Notes: generated from the letters alone by a model not told the origin. A stretch of DNA of 64,000 nt from Escherichia sp. MOD1-EC7003 (GCF_002965065.1 NZ_PTRE01000040.1:1-64000); one strand, 5' to 3'; positions 36,866-49,501 are shown, numbered from the stretch's first letter. Made by a program: numbers and translations.

Positions 36866-36934
36866 ATTCGATAACCGGTAAAAATGTGCATCGTGCGGCG
36901 TTAATCCGCAAATGTGCTTTGCAGGGAATACGGT

Positions 36935-37900
36935 ATGAAGCAGCAGGCAGGCATTGGCATTCTTTTGGCGCTCACCACAGCAATTTGTTGGGGGGCGCTG
37001 CCAATCGCAATGAAGCAGGTGCTGGAGGTGATGGAACCTCCGACAATCGTGTTTTACCGTTTCTTGATAGCGAGTATTGGCCTTGGTGCCATTCTTGCGG
37101 TGAAGAAGAGGTTGCCGCCATTACGCGTGTTTCGTAAGCCACGCTGGTTGATTTTGTTAGCAGTGGCGACCGCCGGACTGTTTGGGAACTTCATTCTGTT
37201 CAGCTCGTCCTTGCAATACCTGAGCCCGACCGCTTCGCAGGTGATTGGGCAACTCTCGCCGGTTGGCATGATGGTTGCCAGCGTATTTATCCTGAAAGAG
37301 AAAATGCGCAGCACTCAGGTTGTGGGGGCTTTGATGCTCCTGAGTGGCCTGGTAATGTTTTTTAACACCAGTCTGGTTGAGATATTTACAAAGCTCACCG
37401 ATTACACCTGGGGAGTTATCTTTGGGGTCGGTGCGGCGACGGTTTGGGTGAGTTATGGCGTGGCGCAAAAGGTTTTATTGCGTCGGCTGGCCTCACCGCA
37501 GATCCTGTTTTTGTTGTACACTTTATGTACAATCGCGCTTTTCCCTCTGGCAAAGCCTGGGGTGATAGCGCAGCTTAGCCACTGGCAGCTCGCATGTTTA
37601 ATTTTTTGCGGACTGAATACATTGGTAGGATATGGCGCCCTGGCGGAAGCGATGGCTCGCTGGCAGGCAGCGCAGGTGAGCGCGATCATCACGCTCACCC
37701 CACTGTTTACGCTGTTTTTTTCAGATCTTTTATCACTGGCCTGGCCCGATTTCTTCGCCAGACCGATGTTAAACCTTTTAGGTTATCTCGGTGCGTTTGT
37801 CGTGGTTGCGGGCGCGATGTATTCCGCCATTGGTCATCGTATTTGGGGCGGATTACGTAAGCATACAACGGTGGTATCGCAACCCCGCGCAGGCGAATGA
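36935..37900 (+). CDS. yhbE: YhbE, EamA-family membrane transporter
   Basis: 321 aa drug/metabolite transporter superfamily protein with ten membrane segments in two EamA repeats (about 8-140 and 155-300). The substrate is unknown. Start at 36935 (MKQQAGIGILLALTTAICWG). It lies between rpmA and obgE and is probably co-transcribed with both. Confidence 0.93.
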   Translation: MKQQAGIGILLALTTAICWGALPIAMKQVLEVMEPPTIVFYRFLIASIGLGAILAVKKRLPPLRVFRKPRWLILLAVATAGLFGNFILFSSSLQYLSPTASQVIGQLSPVGMMVASVFILKEKMRSTQVVGALMLLSGLVMFFNTSLVEIFTKLTDYTWGVIFGVGAATVWVSYGVAQKVLLRRLASPQILFLLYTLCTIALFPLAKPGVIAQLSHWQLACLIFCGLNTLVGYGALAEAMARWQAAQVSAIITLTPLFTLFFSDLLSLAWPDFFARPMLNLLGYLGAFVVVAGAMYSAIGHRIWGGLRKHTTVVSQPRAGE

Positions 37901-39088
<1,188 letters not shown>

Positions 39089-39112
39089 TCACTGATGATA
39101 AACGCCAAATAA

Positions 39113-39210
39113 GCCTGATGTGCTACGTCTATCAGGCCTACAAGAGAATTTCAATATATTGAATTTGCACGATTTTGTAGGCCGGATAAGGCGTTCACGC
39201 CGCATCCGGC
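39113..39210. repeat. REP/BIME pair after obgE
   Basis: One REP unit GCCTGATGTGCTACGTCTAT... at 39113-39141 and an inverted partner GTAGGCCGGATAAGGCG... ending GCATCCGGC at 39177-39210. They are followed by AAGCGCACTTTGTCAA (39218-39233), which also occurs twice in the infB-rbfA array. Such elements stabilise upstream mRNA and bind gyrase, Pol I or IHF. Confidence 0.85.
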
Positions 39211-39240
39211 ATAAACGAAGCGCACTTTGTCAATAATCTG

Positions 39241-39268
39241 AAACCCCGGTCATGCGCCGGGGTTTCTC
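39241..39268. terminator. Bidirectional terminator between obgE and dacB
   Basis: AAACCCCGG (39241-39249) pairs with CCGGGGTTT (39257-39265) around CATGCG. It can serve obgE on the plus strand and dacB on the minus strand. Confidence 0.85.
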
Positions 39269-39274
39269 TTTAAA

Positions 39275-40708
39275 CTAATTATTCTGATAAATATCTTTAT
39301 ACAACCGGCTTTCAAAACGCACTAATGGAATACGGCGATTACGCTGATCTGCTGGTTCTACGGCATAGCCAGAAAGATATTGTACAAACGCCATTCGTTG
39401 CCCGCTCGCCGTGGTAATGAATCCCGCCAGGTTATACACCCCCTGCAACGACCCCGTTTTCGCTGAGACTTTGCCATCCACCCCCGCTTGATGCAGACCT
39501 GCACGGTACTGCAAAGAGCCGTCATAGCCCGCCAGCGGCAGCATGGAGATAAAGTTAAGTTCGTTGTCGTGTTGGGCAATATATTGCAGCACCTGCATCA
39601 TCGTGGCGGGGGCAATCAGGTTATGCCGCGAAAGCCCTGAACCATCGGCAATAATGGTGTTACCAATATCGACACCGGCTTGCTGGCGCAGGATCTGACG
39701 TACGGCGTCCGACCCGGCCCGCCAAGTTCCGGGCACGTTAAAGCGCACATGACCAATCATGCGGAAAACCGTATCGGCGATCATGTTGTCCGACTTTTTC
39801 AGCATAATCTTAAGCAGATCGTGCAACGGAGCCGACTGTTTACTGGCAACTACCGTTCCGGGGGCGTTAACCTGAGTCTGGCGTAGCAGTGTTCCGCTCC
39901 AGGTGATACCTGCCTGTTTTAACTCATCTTTCAGAATTGCACCGGCATAGCTGGCGCCATCCTGCACGGCAAAAGCCAACGGGAGCGGCTCAGAACGTTG
40001 TGGCAGGCATCCCGTTAACGTAAAGCGGTTCAGGTCGCCTGGTACGACATCCAGTTCACAGTATTGCGCTTCGGCAGAGCCACGGGGAAGGGTGCGAACC
40101 TGGCTGAACATCGTAACGGGGTAATAAGATGCCACGCGTATAAAAGCCATATCACCAGGTTTTGGGGCACTGTATAGCGAGACGGAGAAACAGTTGCGGT
40201 CAACTATGGCGGCAGCAGGTGGAGCGCTAAAGCATTGTGTCATGTCATTCCATGGCCAGCCGGGGGCTTTATCGTGGCTGGCGAAAATGGAGGTATCTAT
40301 CAACACATTGCCATCGATTTGGTTGACGCCAGATTTTTTCAACGTCGTGACCATATTGCGAATATCCTGACGTTTTAATGTCGGATCGGCACCAAATCGC
40401 GCCACTAAGTCACCCTTAAGTACGCCGTTTTCCACGTTGCCTTTGGTTTCAAGCGTAGTGGTAAAACGAAAATCGGGGCCGAGTTGAATCAACGCCGCCA
40501 GCGCAGTAATCACTTTCTGCGTACTGGCGGGCAGTGCCATCTGCTGACTGTGGTAGTCAATAGCGGGGGCCGACGCGCCGACTTTTTGCACCATAAGAGC
40601 AAGGTTGGCGCCTGCGGGGAGTTGAGTAATGTACTCATCAACATTCGCGGCCTGAACACTGAACGCTATACAGCTGGTCAATCCAATGATAAATCTGGAA
40701 AATCGCAT
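39275..40708 (-). CDS. dacB: PBP4, D-Ala-D-Ala carboxypeptidase/endopeptidase
   Basis: 477 aa class C (type 5) penicillin-binding protein, periplasmic, with a signal peptide of 20 residues (ending FSVQA). Active-site motifs are STQK (S62), SDN in KSDNMIADT and KTG in SAKTGSLQG. A large extra domain is inserted between the first two motifs (about 90-260), typical of PBP4. It cleaves peptide cross-links in peptidoglycan. It diverges from greA. Confidence 0.97.
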   Translation of the reverse strand: MRFSRFIIGLTSCIAFSVQAANVDEYITQLPAGANLALMVQKVGASAPAIDYHSQQMALPASTQKVITALAALIQLGPDFRFTTTLETKGNVENGVLKGDLVARFGADPTLKRQDIRNMVTTLKKSGVNQIDGNVLIDTSIFASHDKAPGWPWNDMTQCFSAPPAAAIVDRNCFSVSLYSAPKPGDMAFIRVASYYPVTMFSQVRTLPRGSAEAQYCELDVVPGDLNRFTLTGCLPQRSEPLPLAFAVQDGASYAGAILKDELKQAGITWSGTLLRQTQVNAPGTVVASKQSAPLHDLLKIMLKKSDNMIADTVFRMIGHVRFNVPGTWRAGSDAVRQILRQQAGVDIGNTIIADGSGLSRHNLIAPATMMQVLQYIAQHDNELNFISMLPLAGYDGSLQYRAGLHQAGVDGKVSAKTGSLQGVYNLAGFITTASGQRMAFVQYLSGYAVEPADQRNRRIPLVRFESRLYKDIYQNN

Positions 40709-40955
40709 AATCTCGCGCTAACAACCTGGAATCGAGTCGTCATACTACGGCGCAACGCCCTATAAAGTAAACGATGACCCTTCGGGAACTTCAGGGTAAA
40801 ATGACTATCAAAATGTGAATTGTAGCTGACCTGGGACTTGTATCCGGGTCGGTATTTTTTTGCTTCTGGTCCCGGTGAGGAGTTATGCCGGGCAGGCCGA
40901 ACAGCCGGGGTGGGTGGAGACTCACCCCATCAGGAATATTCAAGAGGTATAACAA
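40709..40955 (+). promoter_or_regulatory. greA leader and promoter region (GraL)
   Basis: 247 bases between divergent dacB and greA. TATAAA at 40761-40766 and TAAAAT at 40797-40802 are candidate -10 elements. A terminator-like stem (GACCTGGGA with TATCCGGGTC) followed by seven T lies at 40828-40861, before the greA start. In K-12 early termination here produces short leader RNAs called GraL. A second hairpin (GGGTGGAGACTCACCCC) lies near 40911-40927. Confidence 0.7.
40828..40861 (+). terminator. Attenuator-like terminator in the greA leader
   Basis: GACCTGGG and CCGGGTC form a stem followed by GGTATTTTTTT, about 95 bases before the greA start. It is the GraL terminator by position. Confidence 0.75.
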
Positions 40956-41432
40956 ATGCAAGCTATTCCGATGACCTTACGCGGCGCTGAAAAATTACGC
41001 GAAGAGCTGGATTTTCTGAAATCTGTGCGCCGTCCTGAAATTATTGCTGCTATCGCGGAAGCGCGTGAACATGGCGACCTGAAAGAGAACGCCGAATACC
41101 ACGCAGCTCGTGAACAGCAGGGCTTCTGCGAAGGCCGTATCAAAGACATTGAAGCCAAGCTGTCGAACGCGCAGGTAATTGATGTCACCAAAATGCCCAA
41201 CAATGGCCGTGTGATTTTTGGTGCTACCGTAACGGTGTTGAATCTGGATTCTGAGGAAGAACAGACTTATCGCATCGTTGGCGATGACGAAGCTGACTTT
41301 AAACAGAACCTGATTTCTGTAAACTCACCCATTGCTCGTGGCCTGATCGGCAAAGAAGAAGATGATGTTGTGGTCATCAAAACGCCGGGCGGCGAAGTAG
41401 AATTTGAAGTCATCAAGGTGGAATACCTGTAA
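40956..41432 (+). CDS. greA: Transcript cleavage factor GreA
   Basis: 158 aa. GreA enters the polymerase secondary channel and stimulates cleavage of 2-3 nt from backtracked RNA. The N-terminal antiparallel coiled coil (about 1-75) has the acidic tip D41/E44 in [13 protein letters not shown]; the C-terminal FKBP-like domain binds polymerase. AAGAGGT precedes the ATG. It converges with yhbY. Confidence 0.98.
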   Translation: MQAIPMTLRGAEKLREELDFLKSVRRPEIIAAIAEAREHGDLKENAEYHAAREQQGFCEGRIKDIEAKLSNAQVIDVTKMPNNGRVIFGATVTVLNLDSEEEQTYRIVGDDEADFKQNLISVNSPIARGLIGKEEDDVVVIKTPGGEVEFEVIKVEYL

Positions 41433-41476
41433 GAATTACCCAATACTCAAGATGTTGATGTATTGTAAAGAAAGGA

Positions 41477-41502
41477 AAAAGGCCGCTATGCGGCCTTTTA
41501 TC
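41477..41502. terminator. Terminator between greA and yhbY
   Basis: AAAAGGCCGC (41477-41486) pairs with GCGGCCTTTT (41490-41499). It is bidirectional by composition and sits between converging genes. Confidence 0.9.
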
Positions 41503-41587
41503 AACGAACAGAGCGTGGCATTTTGCTCTCCTGCCTGCGGAAAACCCCTCGTTTTACACAGCAAATGTGTGTAACTTTAGGATAATC

Positions 41588-41881
41588 TTAGCGTGGCAGC
41601 GAGATTTTACGTTCTTTAGTTGGGCGATAAAGCACCAGCGTTTTACCGATGACCTGTACATTACAGGCGCCGGTTTCGCGCACGATAGCTTCCACGATCA
41701 AGGTTTTAGTTTCGCGATCTTCGGTGGCGATTTTCACCTTGATGAGTTCATGGTGCTCTAACGCTTGTTCAATCTCGGCCAGTACCCCTTCGGTCAAACC
41801 ATTACTGCCAAGCAGAACAACTGGCTTGAGCGGATGTGCCAGACCTTTCAGGTGCTGTTTTTGTTTAGTACTCAGATTCAT
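41588..41881 (-). CDS. yhbY: YhbY, CRM-domain ribosome assembly protein
   Basis: 97 aa single CRM (KH-like) domain. YhbY associates with pre-50S particles. The signature VVLLGSNGLTEGVLAEIEQALEHHELIKVKIA contains the GxxG-type loop. It diverges from rlmE, another 23S maturation factor. Confidence 0.95.
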   Translation of the reverse strand: MNLSTKQKQHLKGLAHPLKPVVLLGSNGLTEGVLAEIEQALEHHELIKVKIATEDRETKTLIVEAIVRETGACNVQVIGKTLVLYRPTKERKISLPR

Positions 41882-42006
41882 CGTATTTTTTGCTTACGTT
41901 GGGATTGAAAACGGGTCATTCTACCGCCATCTCCCATATATCGCCAAATCGGCGCGTAAAAATTTACGCAATTGGTTACGATGAGTTATCCCAATGGGAA
42001 AGTTAA

Positions 42007-42636
42007 ATGACAGGTAAGAAGCGTTCTGCCAGCTCCAGTCGCTGGCTTCAGGAACACTTTAGCGATAAATATGTTCAACAGGCACAGAAAAAGGGGTTAC
42101 GTTCCCGTGCCTGGTTTAAACTTGATGAAATACAGCAAAGTGACAAACTCTTTAAACCGGGAATGACGGTTGTCGACCTTGGCGCTGCCCCGGGGGGGTG
42201 GTCACAATATGTGGTCACCCAAATTGGCGGTAAAGGCCGCATCATCGCTTGCGATCTTTTACCTATGGATCCTATCGTTGGTGTGGACTTTCTTCAGGGC
42301 GATTTTCGTGATGAACTGGTGATGAAAGCATTGCTGGAGCGCGTTGGCGACAGCAAAGTCCAGGTTGTCATGTCTGATATGGCACCAAACATGAGCGGAA
42401 CACCGGCGGTGGATATTCCCCGTGCCATGTATCTGGTGGAACTGGCGCTAGAGATGTGTCGTGATGTATTAGCGCCAGGTGGCAGTTTTGTAGTGAAGGT
42501 GTTCCAGGGCGAAGGTTTCGATGAGTATCTAAGGGAAATTCGCTCCCTGTTTACGAAGGTCAAAGTTCGTAAGCCGGACTCTTCTCGTGCACGTTCGCGG
42601 GAAGTGTATATTGTAGCGACCGGGCGTAAACCCTAA
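42007..42636 (+). CDS. rlmE: 23S rRNA Um2552 2'-O-methyltransferase
   Basis: 209 aa FtsJ/RrmJ heat-shock methyltransferase acting on U2552 in the A-loop of the 50S subunit. SAM site [14 protein letters not shown] (about 57-70); the K-D-K-E tetrad includes K38 (RAWFKLDE), D124 ([11 protein letters not shown]), K164 ([11 protein letters not shown]) and E199. It precedes ftsH by 90 bases in the same operon, under sigma-32 control in K-12. Confidence 0.97.
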
Positions 42637-42735
42637 CCGGGAGATTTCAGACGAAAGTTTGAAAGATGCTGGATATAGAGTATCCTGACGCTGTTTTTAA
42701 CACAGTTGTAATAAGAGGTTAATCCCTTGAGTGAC

Positions 42736-44670
42736 ATGGCTAAAAACCTAATACTCTGGCTGGTCATTGCCGTTGTGCTGATGTCAGTATTCCAGAGCTT
42801 TGGGCCCAGCGAGTCTAATGGCCGTAAGGTGGATTACTCTACCTTCCTACAAGAGGTCAATAACGACCAGGTTCGTGAAGCGCGTATCAACGGACGTGAA
42901 ATTAACGTTACCAAGAAAGATAGTAACCGTTATACCACTTACATTCCGGTTCAGGATCCGAAATTACTGGATAACCTGTTGACCAAGAACGTCAAAGTTG
43001 TCGGTGAACCGCCTGAAGAACCAAGCCTGCTGGCTTCTATCTTTATCTCCTGGTTCCCGATGCTGTTGCTGATTGGTGTCTGGATCTTCTTCATGCGTCA
43101 AATGCAGGGCGGCGGTGGCAAAGGTGCCATGTCGTTTGGTAAGAGCAAAGCGCGCATGCTGACGGAAGATCAGATCAAAACGACTTTTGCTGACGTTGCG
43201 GGCTGCGACGAAGCAAAAGAAGAAGTTGCTGAACTGGTTGAGTATCTGCGCGAGCCGAGCCGCTTCCAGAAACTCGGCGGTAAGATCCCGAAAGGCGTCC
43301 TGATGGTCGGTCCTCCGGGTACCGGTAAAACGTTGCTGGCGAAAGCGATTGCTGGCGAAGCGAAAGTTCCGTTTTTTACTATCTCCGGTTCTGACTTCGT
43401 AGAAATGTTCGTCGGTGTGGGGGCATCACGTGTTCGTGACATGTTCGAGCAGGCGAAGAAAGCAGCACCGTGCATCATCTTTATCGATGAAATCGACGCC
43501 GTAGGCCGCCAGCGTGGCGCAGGTTTGGGTGGTGGTCACGATGAACGTGAGCAGACGCTGAACCAGATGCTGGTTGAGATGGATGGTTTCGAAGGTAACG
43601 AAGGTATCATCGTTATCGCAGCTACTAACCGTCCGGACGTACTCGACCCGGCACTGCTGCGTCCTGGCCGCTTTGACCGTCAGGTTGTGGTTGGCTTGCC
43701 AGATGTTCGCGGTCGTGAGCAGATCCTGAAAGTTCACATGCGTCGCGTACCGCTGGCACCGGATATCGACGCGGCAATCATTGCGCGCGGTACGCCTGGT
43801 TTCTCCGGTGCGGATCTCGCGAACCTGGTGAACGAAGCGGCACTGTTCGCTGCTCGTGGCAACAAACGCGTTGTGTCGATGGTTGAGTTCGAGAAAGCGA
43901 AAGACAAAATCATGATGGGTGCGGAACGTCGCTCCATGGTGATGACGGAAGCGCAGAAAGAATCGACGGCTTACCACGAAGCAGGCCATGCGATTATCGG
44001 TCGCCTGGTGCCGGAACACGATCCGGTGCACAAAGTGACGATTATCCCACGCGGTCGTGCGCTGGGTGTGACCTTCTTCCTGCCTGAGGGCGACGCAATC
44101 AGCGCCAGCCGTCAGAAACTGGAAAGCCAGATTTCTACGCTGTACGGCGGTCGTCTGGCAGAAGAGATCATCTACGGGCCGGAACATGTTTCTACCGGTG
44201 CGTCCAACGATATTAAAGTTGCGACCAACCTGGCACGTAATATGGTGACCCAGTGGGGCTTCTCTGAGAAATTGGGTCCGCTGCTGTATGCGGAAGAAGA
44301 AGGTGAAGTGTTCCTCGGCCGTAGCGTGGCGAAAGCAAAACATATGTCCGATGAAACGGCACGGATCATCGACCAGGAAGTGAAAGCACTGATTGAGCGT
44401 AACTATAATCGTGCGCGTCAGCTTCTGACCGACAATATGGATATTCTGCATGCGATGAAAGATGCTCTCATGAAATATGAGACTATTGATGCACCGCAGA
44501 TTGATGACCTGATGGCACGTCGCGATGTACGTCCACCAGCGGGCTGGGAAGAACCTGGCGCTTCTAACAATTCTGGCGACAATGGTAGTCCAAAGGCTCC
44601 GCGTCCGGTTGATGAACCGCGTACGCCAAACCCGGGTAACACCATGTCAGAGCAGTTAGGCGACAAGTAA
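42736..44670 (+). CDS. ftsH: FtsH, membrane AAA+ zinc metalloprotease
   Basis: 644 aa. FtsH degrades LpxC, sigma-32, SecY and other proteins. Two membrane helices (about 5-25 and 98-120) flank a periplasmic domain; the AAA module has Walker A GPPGTGKT (192-199), Walker B IIFIDEID and the [11 protein letters not shown]. The zinc motif HEAGH (414-418) is intact. Start choice: ATG at 42736 is the usual K-12 start, but a TTG at 42727 is better spaced from AAGAGGTT (42713-42720) and would add three residues (MSD). Confidence 0.97.
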
Positions 44671-44700
44671 GTTCCCGTATCAGATGACTGTATTTGTACC

Positions 44701-44733
44701 AAAAACCCCGGGGCGTGCTCCGGGGTTTTTTCT
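44701..44733 (+). terminator. Terminator after ftsH
   Basis: AAAAACCCCGG pairs with CCGGGGTTTTT around GGCGTGCT, ending in six T. It lies 30 bases past the ftsH stop and just before folP. Confidence 0.9.
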
Positions 44734-44759
44734 TATCAATTCATACCAGGGATAACACC

Positions 44760-45608
44760 ATGAAACTCTTTGCCCAGGGCACTTCACTGGACCTTAGCCA
44801 TCCTCACGTAATGGGGATCCTCAACGTCACGCCTGATTCATTTTCGGATGGTGGCACGCATAACTCGCTGATAGATGCGGTGAAACATGCGAATCTGATG
44901 ATCAACGCTGGCGCGACGATCATTGACGTTGGTGGCGAGTCCACACGCCCAGGGGCGGAGGAAGTTAGCGTTGAAGAAGAGTTACAACGTGTTATTCCTG
45001 TGGTTGAGGCAATTGCTCAACGCTTCGAAGTCTGGATCTCGGTTGATACCTCTAAACCCGAAGTCATCCGTGAGTCAGCGAAAGTCGGCGCTCACATTAT
45101 TAACGATATCCGCTCCCTATCCGAACCTGGGGCGCTGGAGGCTGCTGCAGAAACCGGTCTGCCCGTTTGCCTGATGCATATGCAGGGAAATCCAAAGACC
45201 ATGCAGGAAGCCCCAAAGTATGACGATGTCTTTGCGGAAGTGAATCGCTACTTTATTGAGCAAATAGCACGTTGCGAGCAGGCGGGTATCGCAAAAGAGA
45301 AATTGTTGCTCGACCCCGGATTCGGTTTCGGTAAAAATCTCTCCCATAACTATTCATTACTGGCGCGCCTGGCTGAATTTCACCATTTCAACCTGCCGCT
45401 GTTGGTGGGTATGTCACGAAAATCGATGATTGGGCAGCTGCTGAACGTGGGGCCGTCCGAGCGCCTGAGCGGTAGTCTGGCTTGTGCGGTCATTGCCGCA
45501 ATGCAAGGCGCGCACATCATTCGTGTTCATGACGTCAAAGAAACCGTAGAAGCGATGCGGGTGGTGGAAGCCACTCTGTCTGCAAAGGAAAACAAACGCT
45601 ATGAGTAA
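44760..45608 (+). CDS. folP: Dihydropteroate synthase
   Basis: 282 aa TIM-barrel enzyme joining p-aminobenzoate to dihydropterin diphosphate in folate synthesis; target of sulfonamides. Pterin signatures [14 protein letters not shown] and [13 protein letters not shown] are intact. Residues tied to resistance are wild type by eye: F28 (PDSFSD) and P64 (STRPGA). The ATG at 44760 is chosen because the upstream frame runs through the ftsH terminator. It overlaps glmM by 8 bases. Confidence 0.97.
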   Translation: MKLFAQGTSLDLSHPHVMGILNVTPDSFSDGGTHNSLIDAVKHANLMINAGATIIDVGGESTRPGAEEVSVEEELQRVIPVVEAIAQRFEVWISVDTSKPEVIRESAKVGAHIINDIRSLSEPGALEAAAETGLPVCLMHMQGNPKTMQEAPKYDDVFAEVNRYFIEQIARCEQAGIAKEKLLLDPGFGFGKNLSHNYSLLARLAEFHHFNLPLLVGMSRKSMIGQLLNVGPSERLSGSLACAVIAAMQGAHIIRVHDVKETVEAMRVVEATLSAKENKRYE

Positions 45609-46938
45609 TCGTAAATATTTCGGTACTGATGGGATTCGTGGTCGTGTAGGGGATGCGCCGATCACACCTGATTTTGTACTTAAGCTGGGTTGGGCTGCGG
45701 GTAAAGTGCTGGCGCGCCATGGCTCTCGTAAGATCATTATTGGTAAAGACACGCGTATTTCTGGTTATATGTTAGAGTCTGCACTGGAAGCAGGTCTGGC
45801 GGCTGCCGGTCTTTCTGCGCTCTTTACCGGTCCAATGCCAACACCGGCTGTGGCTTATCTGACGCGGACTTTCCGCGCAGAAGCCGGGATTGTGATATCT
45901 GCATCGCATAATCCGTTCTACGATAATGGTATTAAATTCTTCTCTATCGACGGTACCAAACTGCCGGATGCGGTAGAAGAGGCCATCGAAGCGGAAATGG
46001 AAAAAGAGATCAGCTGCGTTGATTCGGCAGAACTGGGTAAAGCCAGCCGTATCGTTGATGCTGCGGGTCGCTATATCGAGTTTTGCAAAGCCACGTTCCC
46101 GAACGAACTTAGCCTCAGTGAACTGAAGATTGTGGTGGATTGCGCAAACGGTGCGACTTACCACATTGCGCCGAACGTGTTGCGTGAACTGGGGGCGAAC
46201 GTTATCGCTATCGGTTGTGAGCCGAACGGTGTAAACATCAATGCCGAAGTGGGGGCTACCGACGTTCGCGCGCTACAGGCCCGTGTGCTGACAGAAAAGG
46301 CGGATCTCGGTATTGCCTTTGACGGCGACGGCGATCGCGTGATTATGGTTGACCATGAAGGCAATAAAGTCGATGGCGATCAGATCATGTATATCATCGC
46401 GCGTGAAGGTCTTCGTCAGGGCCAGCTGCGTGGTGGCGCAGTGGGGACATTGATGAGCAACATGGGGCTGGAACTCGCCCTGAAACAGCTAGGTATTCCA
46501 TTTGCGCGCGCGAAAGTGGGTGACCGCTACGTACTGGAAAAAATGCAGGAGAAAGGTTGGCGTATCGGTGCAGAGAACTCCGGTCATGTGATCCTGCTGG
46601 ATAAAACCACTACCGGTGACGGCATCGTTGCTGGTTTGCAGGTGCTGGCGGCGATGGCGCGTAACCATATGAGCCTGCACGACCTTTGCAGCGGCATGAA
46701 AATGTTCCCGCAGATTCTGGTTAACGTGCGTTACACCGCAGGTAGCGGCGATCCGCTGGAGCATGAATCAGTCAAAGCTGTGACCGCAGAAGTTGAAGCG
46801 GCGCTGGGTAGCCGTGGACGTGTGCTGTTGCGTAAATCCGGTACCGAACCGTTAATTCGCGTGATGGTCGAAGGTGAAGACGAAGCGCAGGTGACTGAAT
46901 TTGCACACCGCATCGCCGATGCAGTAAAAGCCGTTTAA
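45601..46938 (+). CDS. glmM: Phosphoglucosamine mutase
   Basis: 445 aa alpha-D-phosphohexomutase that converts GlcN-6-P to GlcN-1-P for UDP-GlcNAc synthesis. The phosphoserine loop is ISASHNP with S102; the metal loop is FDGDGDRV; the sugar-binding GAENSGHV and the phosphate-binding [11 protein letters not shown] near the C-terminus are present. It starts inside the folP end (8-base overlap). A terminator follows. Confidence 0.98.
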   Translation: MSNRKYFGTDGIRGRVGDAPITPDFVLKLGWAAGKVLARHGSRKIIIGKDTRISGYMLESALEAGLAAAGLSALFTGPMPTPAVAYLTRTFRAEAGIVISASHNPFYDNGIKFFSIDGTKLPDAVEEAIEAEMEKEISCVDSAELGKASRIVDAAGRYIEFCKATFPNELSLSELKIVVDCANGATYHIAPNVLRELGANVIAIGCEPNGVNINAEVGATDVRALQARVLTEKADLGIAFDGDGDRVIMVDHEGNKVDGDQIMYIIAREGLRQGQLRGGAVGTLMSNMGLELALKQLGIPFARAKVGDRYVLEKMQEKGWRIGAENSGHVILLDKTTTGDGIVAGLQVLAAMARNHMSLHDLCSGMKMFPQILVNVRYTAGSGDPLEHESVKAVTAEVEAALGSRGRVLLRKSGTEPLIRVMVEGEDEAQVTEFAHRIADAVKAV

Positions 46939-46956
46939 AGCGTTAGATAACTGGCT

Positions 46957-46984
46957 AAAAAGGCGGCGATTGTCGCCTTTTTTC
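46957..46984 (+). terminator. Terminator after glmM
   Basis: AAAAAGGCG and CGCCTTTTTT form a stem with a GCGATTGT-type loop, directly after glmM. Confidence 0.88.
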
Positions 46985-47165
46985 TCGGCGAACACATCGG
47001 TTTTGCTGTTTTTTTCCGCAGTTGATACAATGCGATAAAATTGCCCTTGCGAAGGTCATTCGCTTTGGTTAGTATTCACACCCGCTTCAGTGGGAAAGAT
47101 TAAAAACTCCCGCTTTATTGGTTGAAGCATTGGTACGCGGCAACTCCGCAAGGAACAGGTTGATT

Positions 47166-47498
47166 ATGTACGAAGCTCTTTTAGTAGTTTTCCTTATTGT
47201 GGCAATTGGCCTTGTTGGTCTGATCATGCTGCAACAAGGTAAAGGCGCTGATATGGGAGCCTCCTTCGGAGCAGGCGCTTCCGCTACGCTGTTTGGTTCA
47301 AGTGGTTCTGGTAACTTCATGACCCGCATGACGGCGCTGCTGGCAACGTTATTCTTCATCATCAGTCTGGTGCTGGGTAACATTAATAGCAACAAAACCA
47401 ATAAAGGTAGCGAATGGGAAAACCTGAGTGCGCCGGCGAAAACCGAACAAACTCAGCCTGCTGCTCCGGCTAAGCCGACCAGCGATATCCCGAACTAA
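47166..47498 (+). CDS. secG: SecG, preprotein translocase subunit
   Basis: 110 aa membrane protein of the SecYEG channel with two membrane segments (about 2-20 and 53-73) and the conserved cytoplasmic loop LQQGKGADMGASFGAGASATLFGSSG. It assists SecA-driven export. The ATG at 47166 (MYEALLVVFL) follows AAGGAACAGG. The tRNA gene leuU follows after 14 bases, as in K-12. Confidence 0.97.
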   Translation: MYEALLVVFLIVAIGLVGLIMLQQGKGADMGASFGAGASATLFGSSGSGNFMTRMTALLATLFFIISLVLGNINSNKTNKGSEWENLSAPAKTEQTQPAAPAKPTSDIPN

Positions 47499-47512
47499 AA
47501 AGTAGTATCCGT

Positions 47513-47599
47513 GCCGAGGTGGTGGAATTGGTAGACACGCTACCTTGAGGTGGTAGTGCCCAATAGGGCTTACGGGTTCAAGTCCCGTCCTCGGTACCA
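47513..47599 (+). tRNA. leuU: tRNA-Leu (GAG)
   Basis: 87-nt class II tRNA. The acceptor GCCGAGG pairs with CCTCGGT (last pair G-U) and ends in encoded CCA at 47597-47599. The anticodon GAG is at 47547-47549 in the loop TTGAGGT, flanked by CTACC/GGTAG. A long variable arm (TGCCCAATAGGGCT) and the TTCAAGT T-loop are clear. Confidence 0.97.
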
Positions 47600-47612
47600 A
47601 ATTCCAGAAAAG

Positions 47613-47636
47613 AGACGCTGAAAAGCGTCTTTTTTC
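47613..47636 (+). terminator. Terminator after leuU
   Basis: AGACGCT (47613-47619) and AGCGTCT (47624-47630) flank a GAAA tetraloop, followed by TTTTT. Confidence 0.9.
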
Positions 47637-47640
47637 GTTA

Positions 47641-47858
47641 TTATGCCCGTCCTGAATAGCGTTGACACGTTGACCCGTCCTGAAACTCATCAACTTGACC
47701 AATTTCCGTAGTCTTTCGTACGCCAAACGAATCCGGTGCAATAGTTCGTTCAGCTTCAGTTTTGCATGCGACAAGCGATATTAATGAACTCATGATATTG
47801 ACCAGCTTTGCTGGAACAGAGATCTAAATCGTTATGCGAATCACATTATATTGGTCGT
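47641..47858. other. Unidentified segment between leuU and argG
   Basis: About 218 bases with no credible gene. K-12 carries yhbX (a phosphoethanolamine transferase-like gene) at this place; no trace of it is recognisable. The segment holds an 11-base direct repeat CCCGTCCTGAA at 47646-47656 and 47674-47684 and repeated GTTGAC words, arranged like the end of a transposable element with several internal repeats. I cannot name a source. Confidence 0.5.
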
Positions 47859-47861
47859 AAA

Positions 47862-47884
47862 AAAGGCCGCATCGGCGGCCTTTA
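47862..47884 (-). terminator. Terminator of argG
   Basis: AAAGGCCGC (47862-47870) pairs with GCGGCCTTT (47875-47883). On the minus strand the stem is followed by a T-run, just past the argG stop. Confidence 0.88.
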
Positions 47885-47901
47885 TCACGAAAATTCTGAG
47901 A

Positions 47902-49471
<1,570 letters not shown>

Positions 49472-49501
49472 TTGACAAAATGAGGCGTGGATCACTATAA
49501 T
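49472..49501 (+). promoter_or_regulatory. metY promoter P1
   Basis: TTGACA (49472-49477), 18-base spacer, TATAAT (49496-49501): both hexamers are perfect. Transcription would start near 49508, about 86 bases before metY. It drives the metY-rimP-nusA-infB operon. Confidence 0.85.

Noticed and set aside
44820-44960. Possible sulfonamide-resistance changes in folP
   Set aside because: F28 and P64 and the surrounding motifs are wild type by eye, with no insertion after the STRPGA loop.
47349-47774. Reverse-strand ORF of 141 codons across secG, leuU and the unidentified segment
   Set aside because: It runs through a tRNA gene and the antisense of secG, has no ribosome site, and no recognisable domain.
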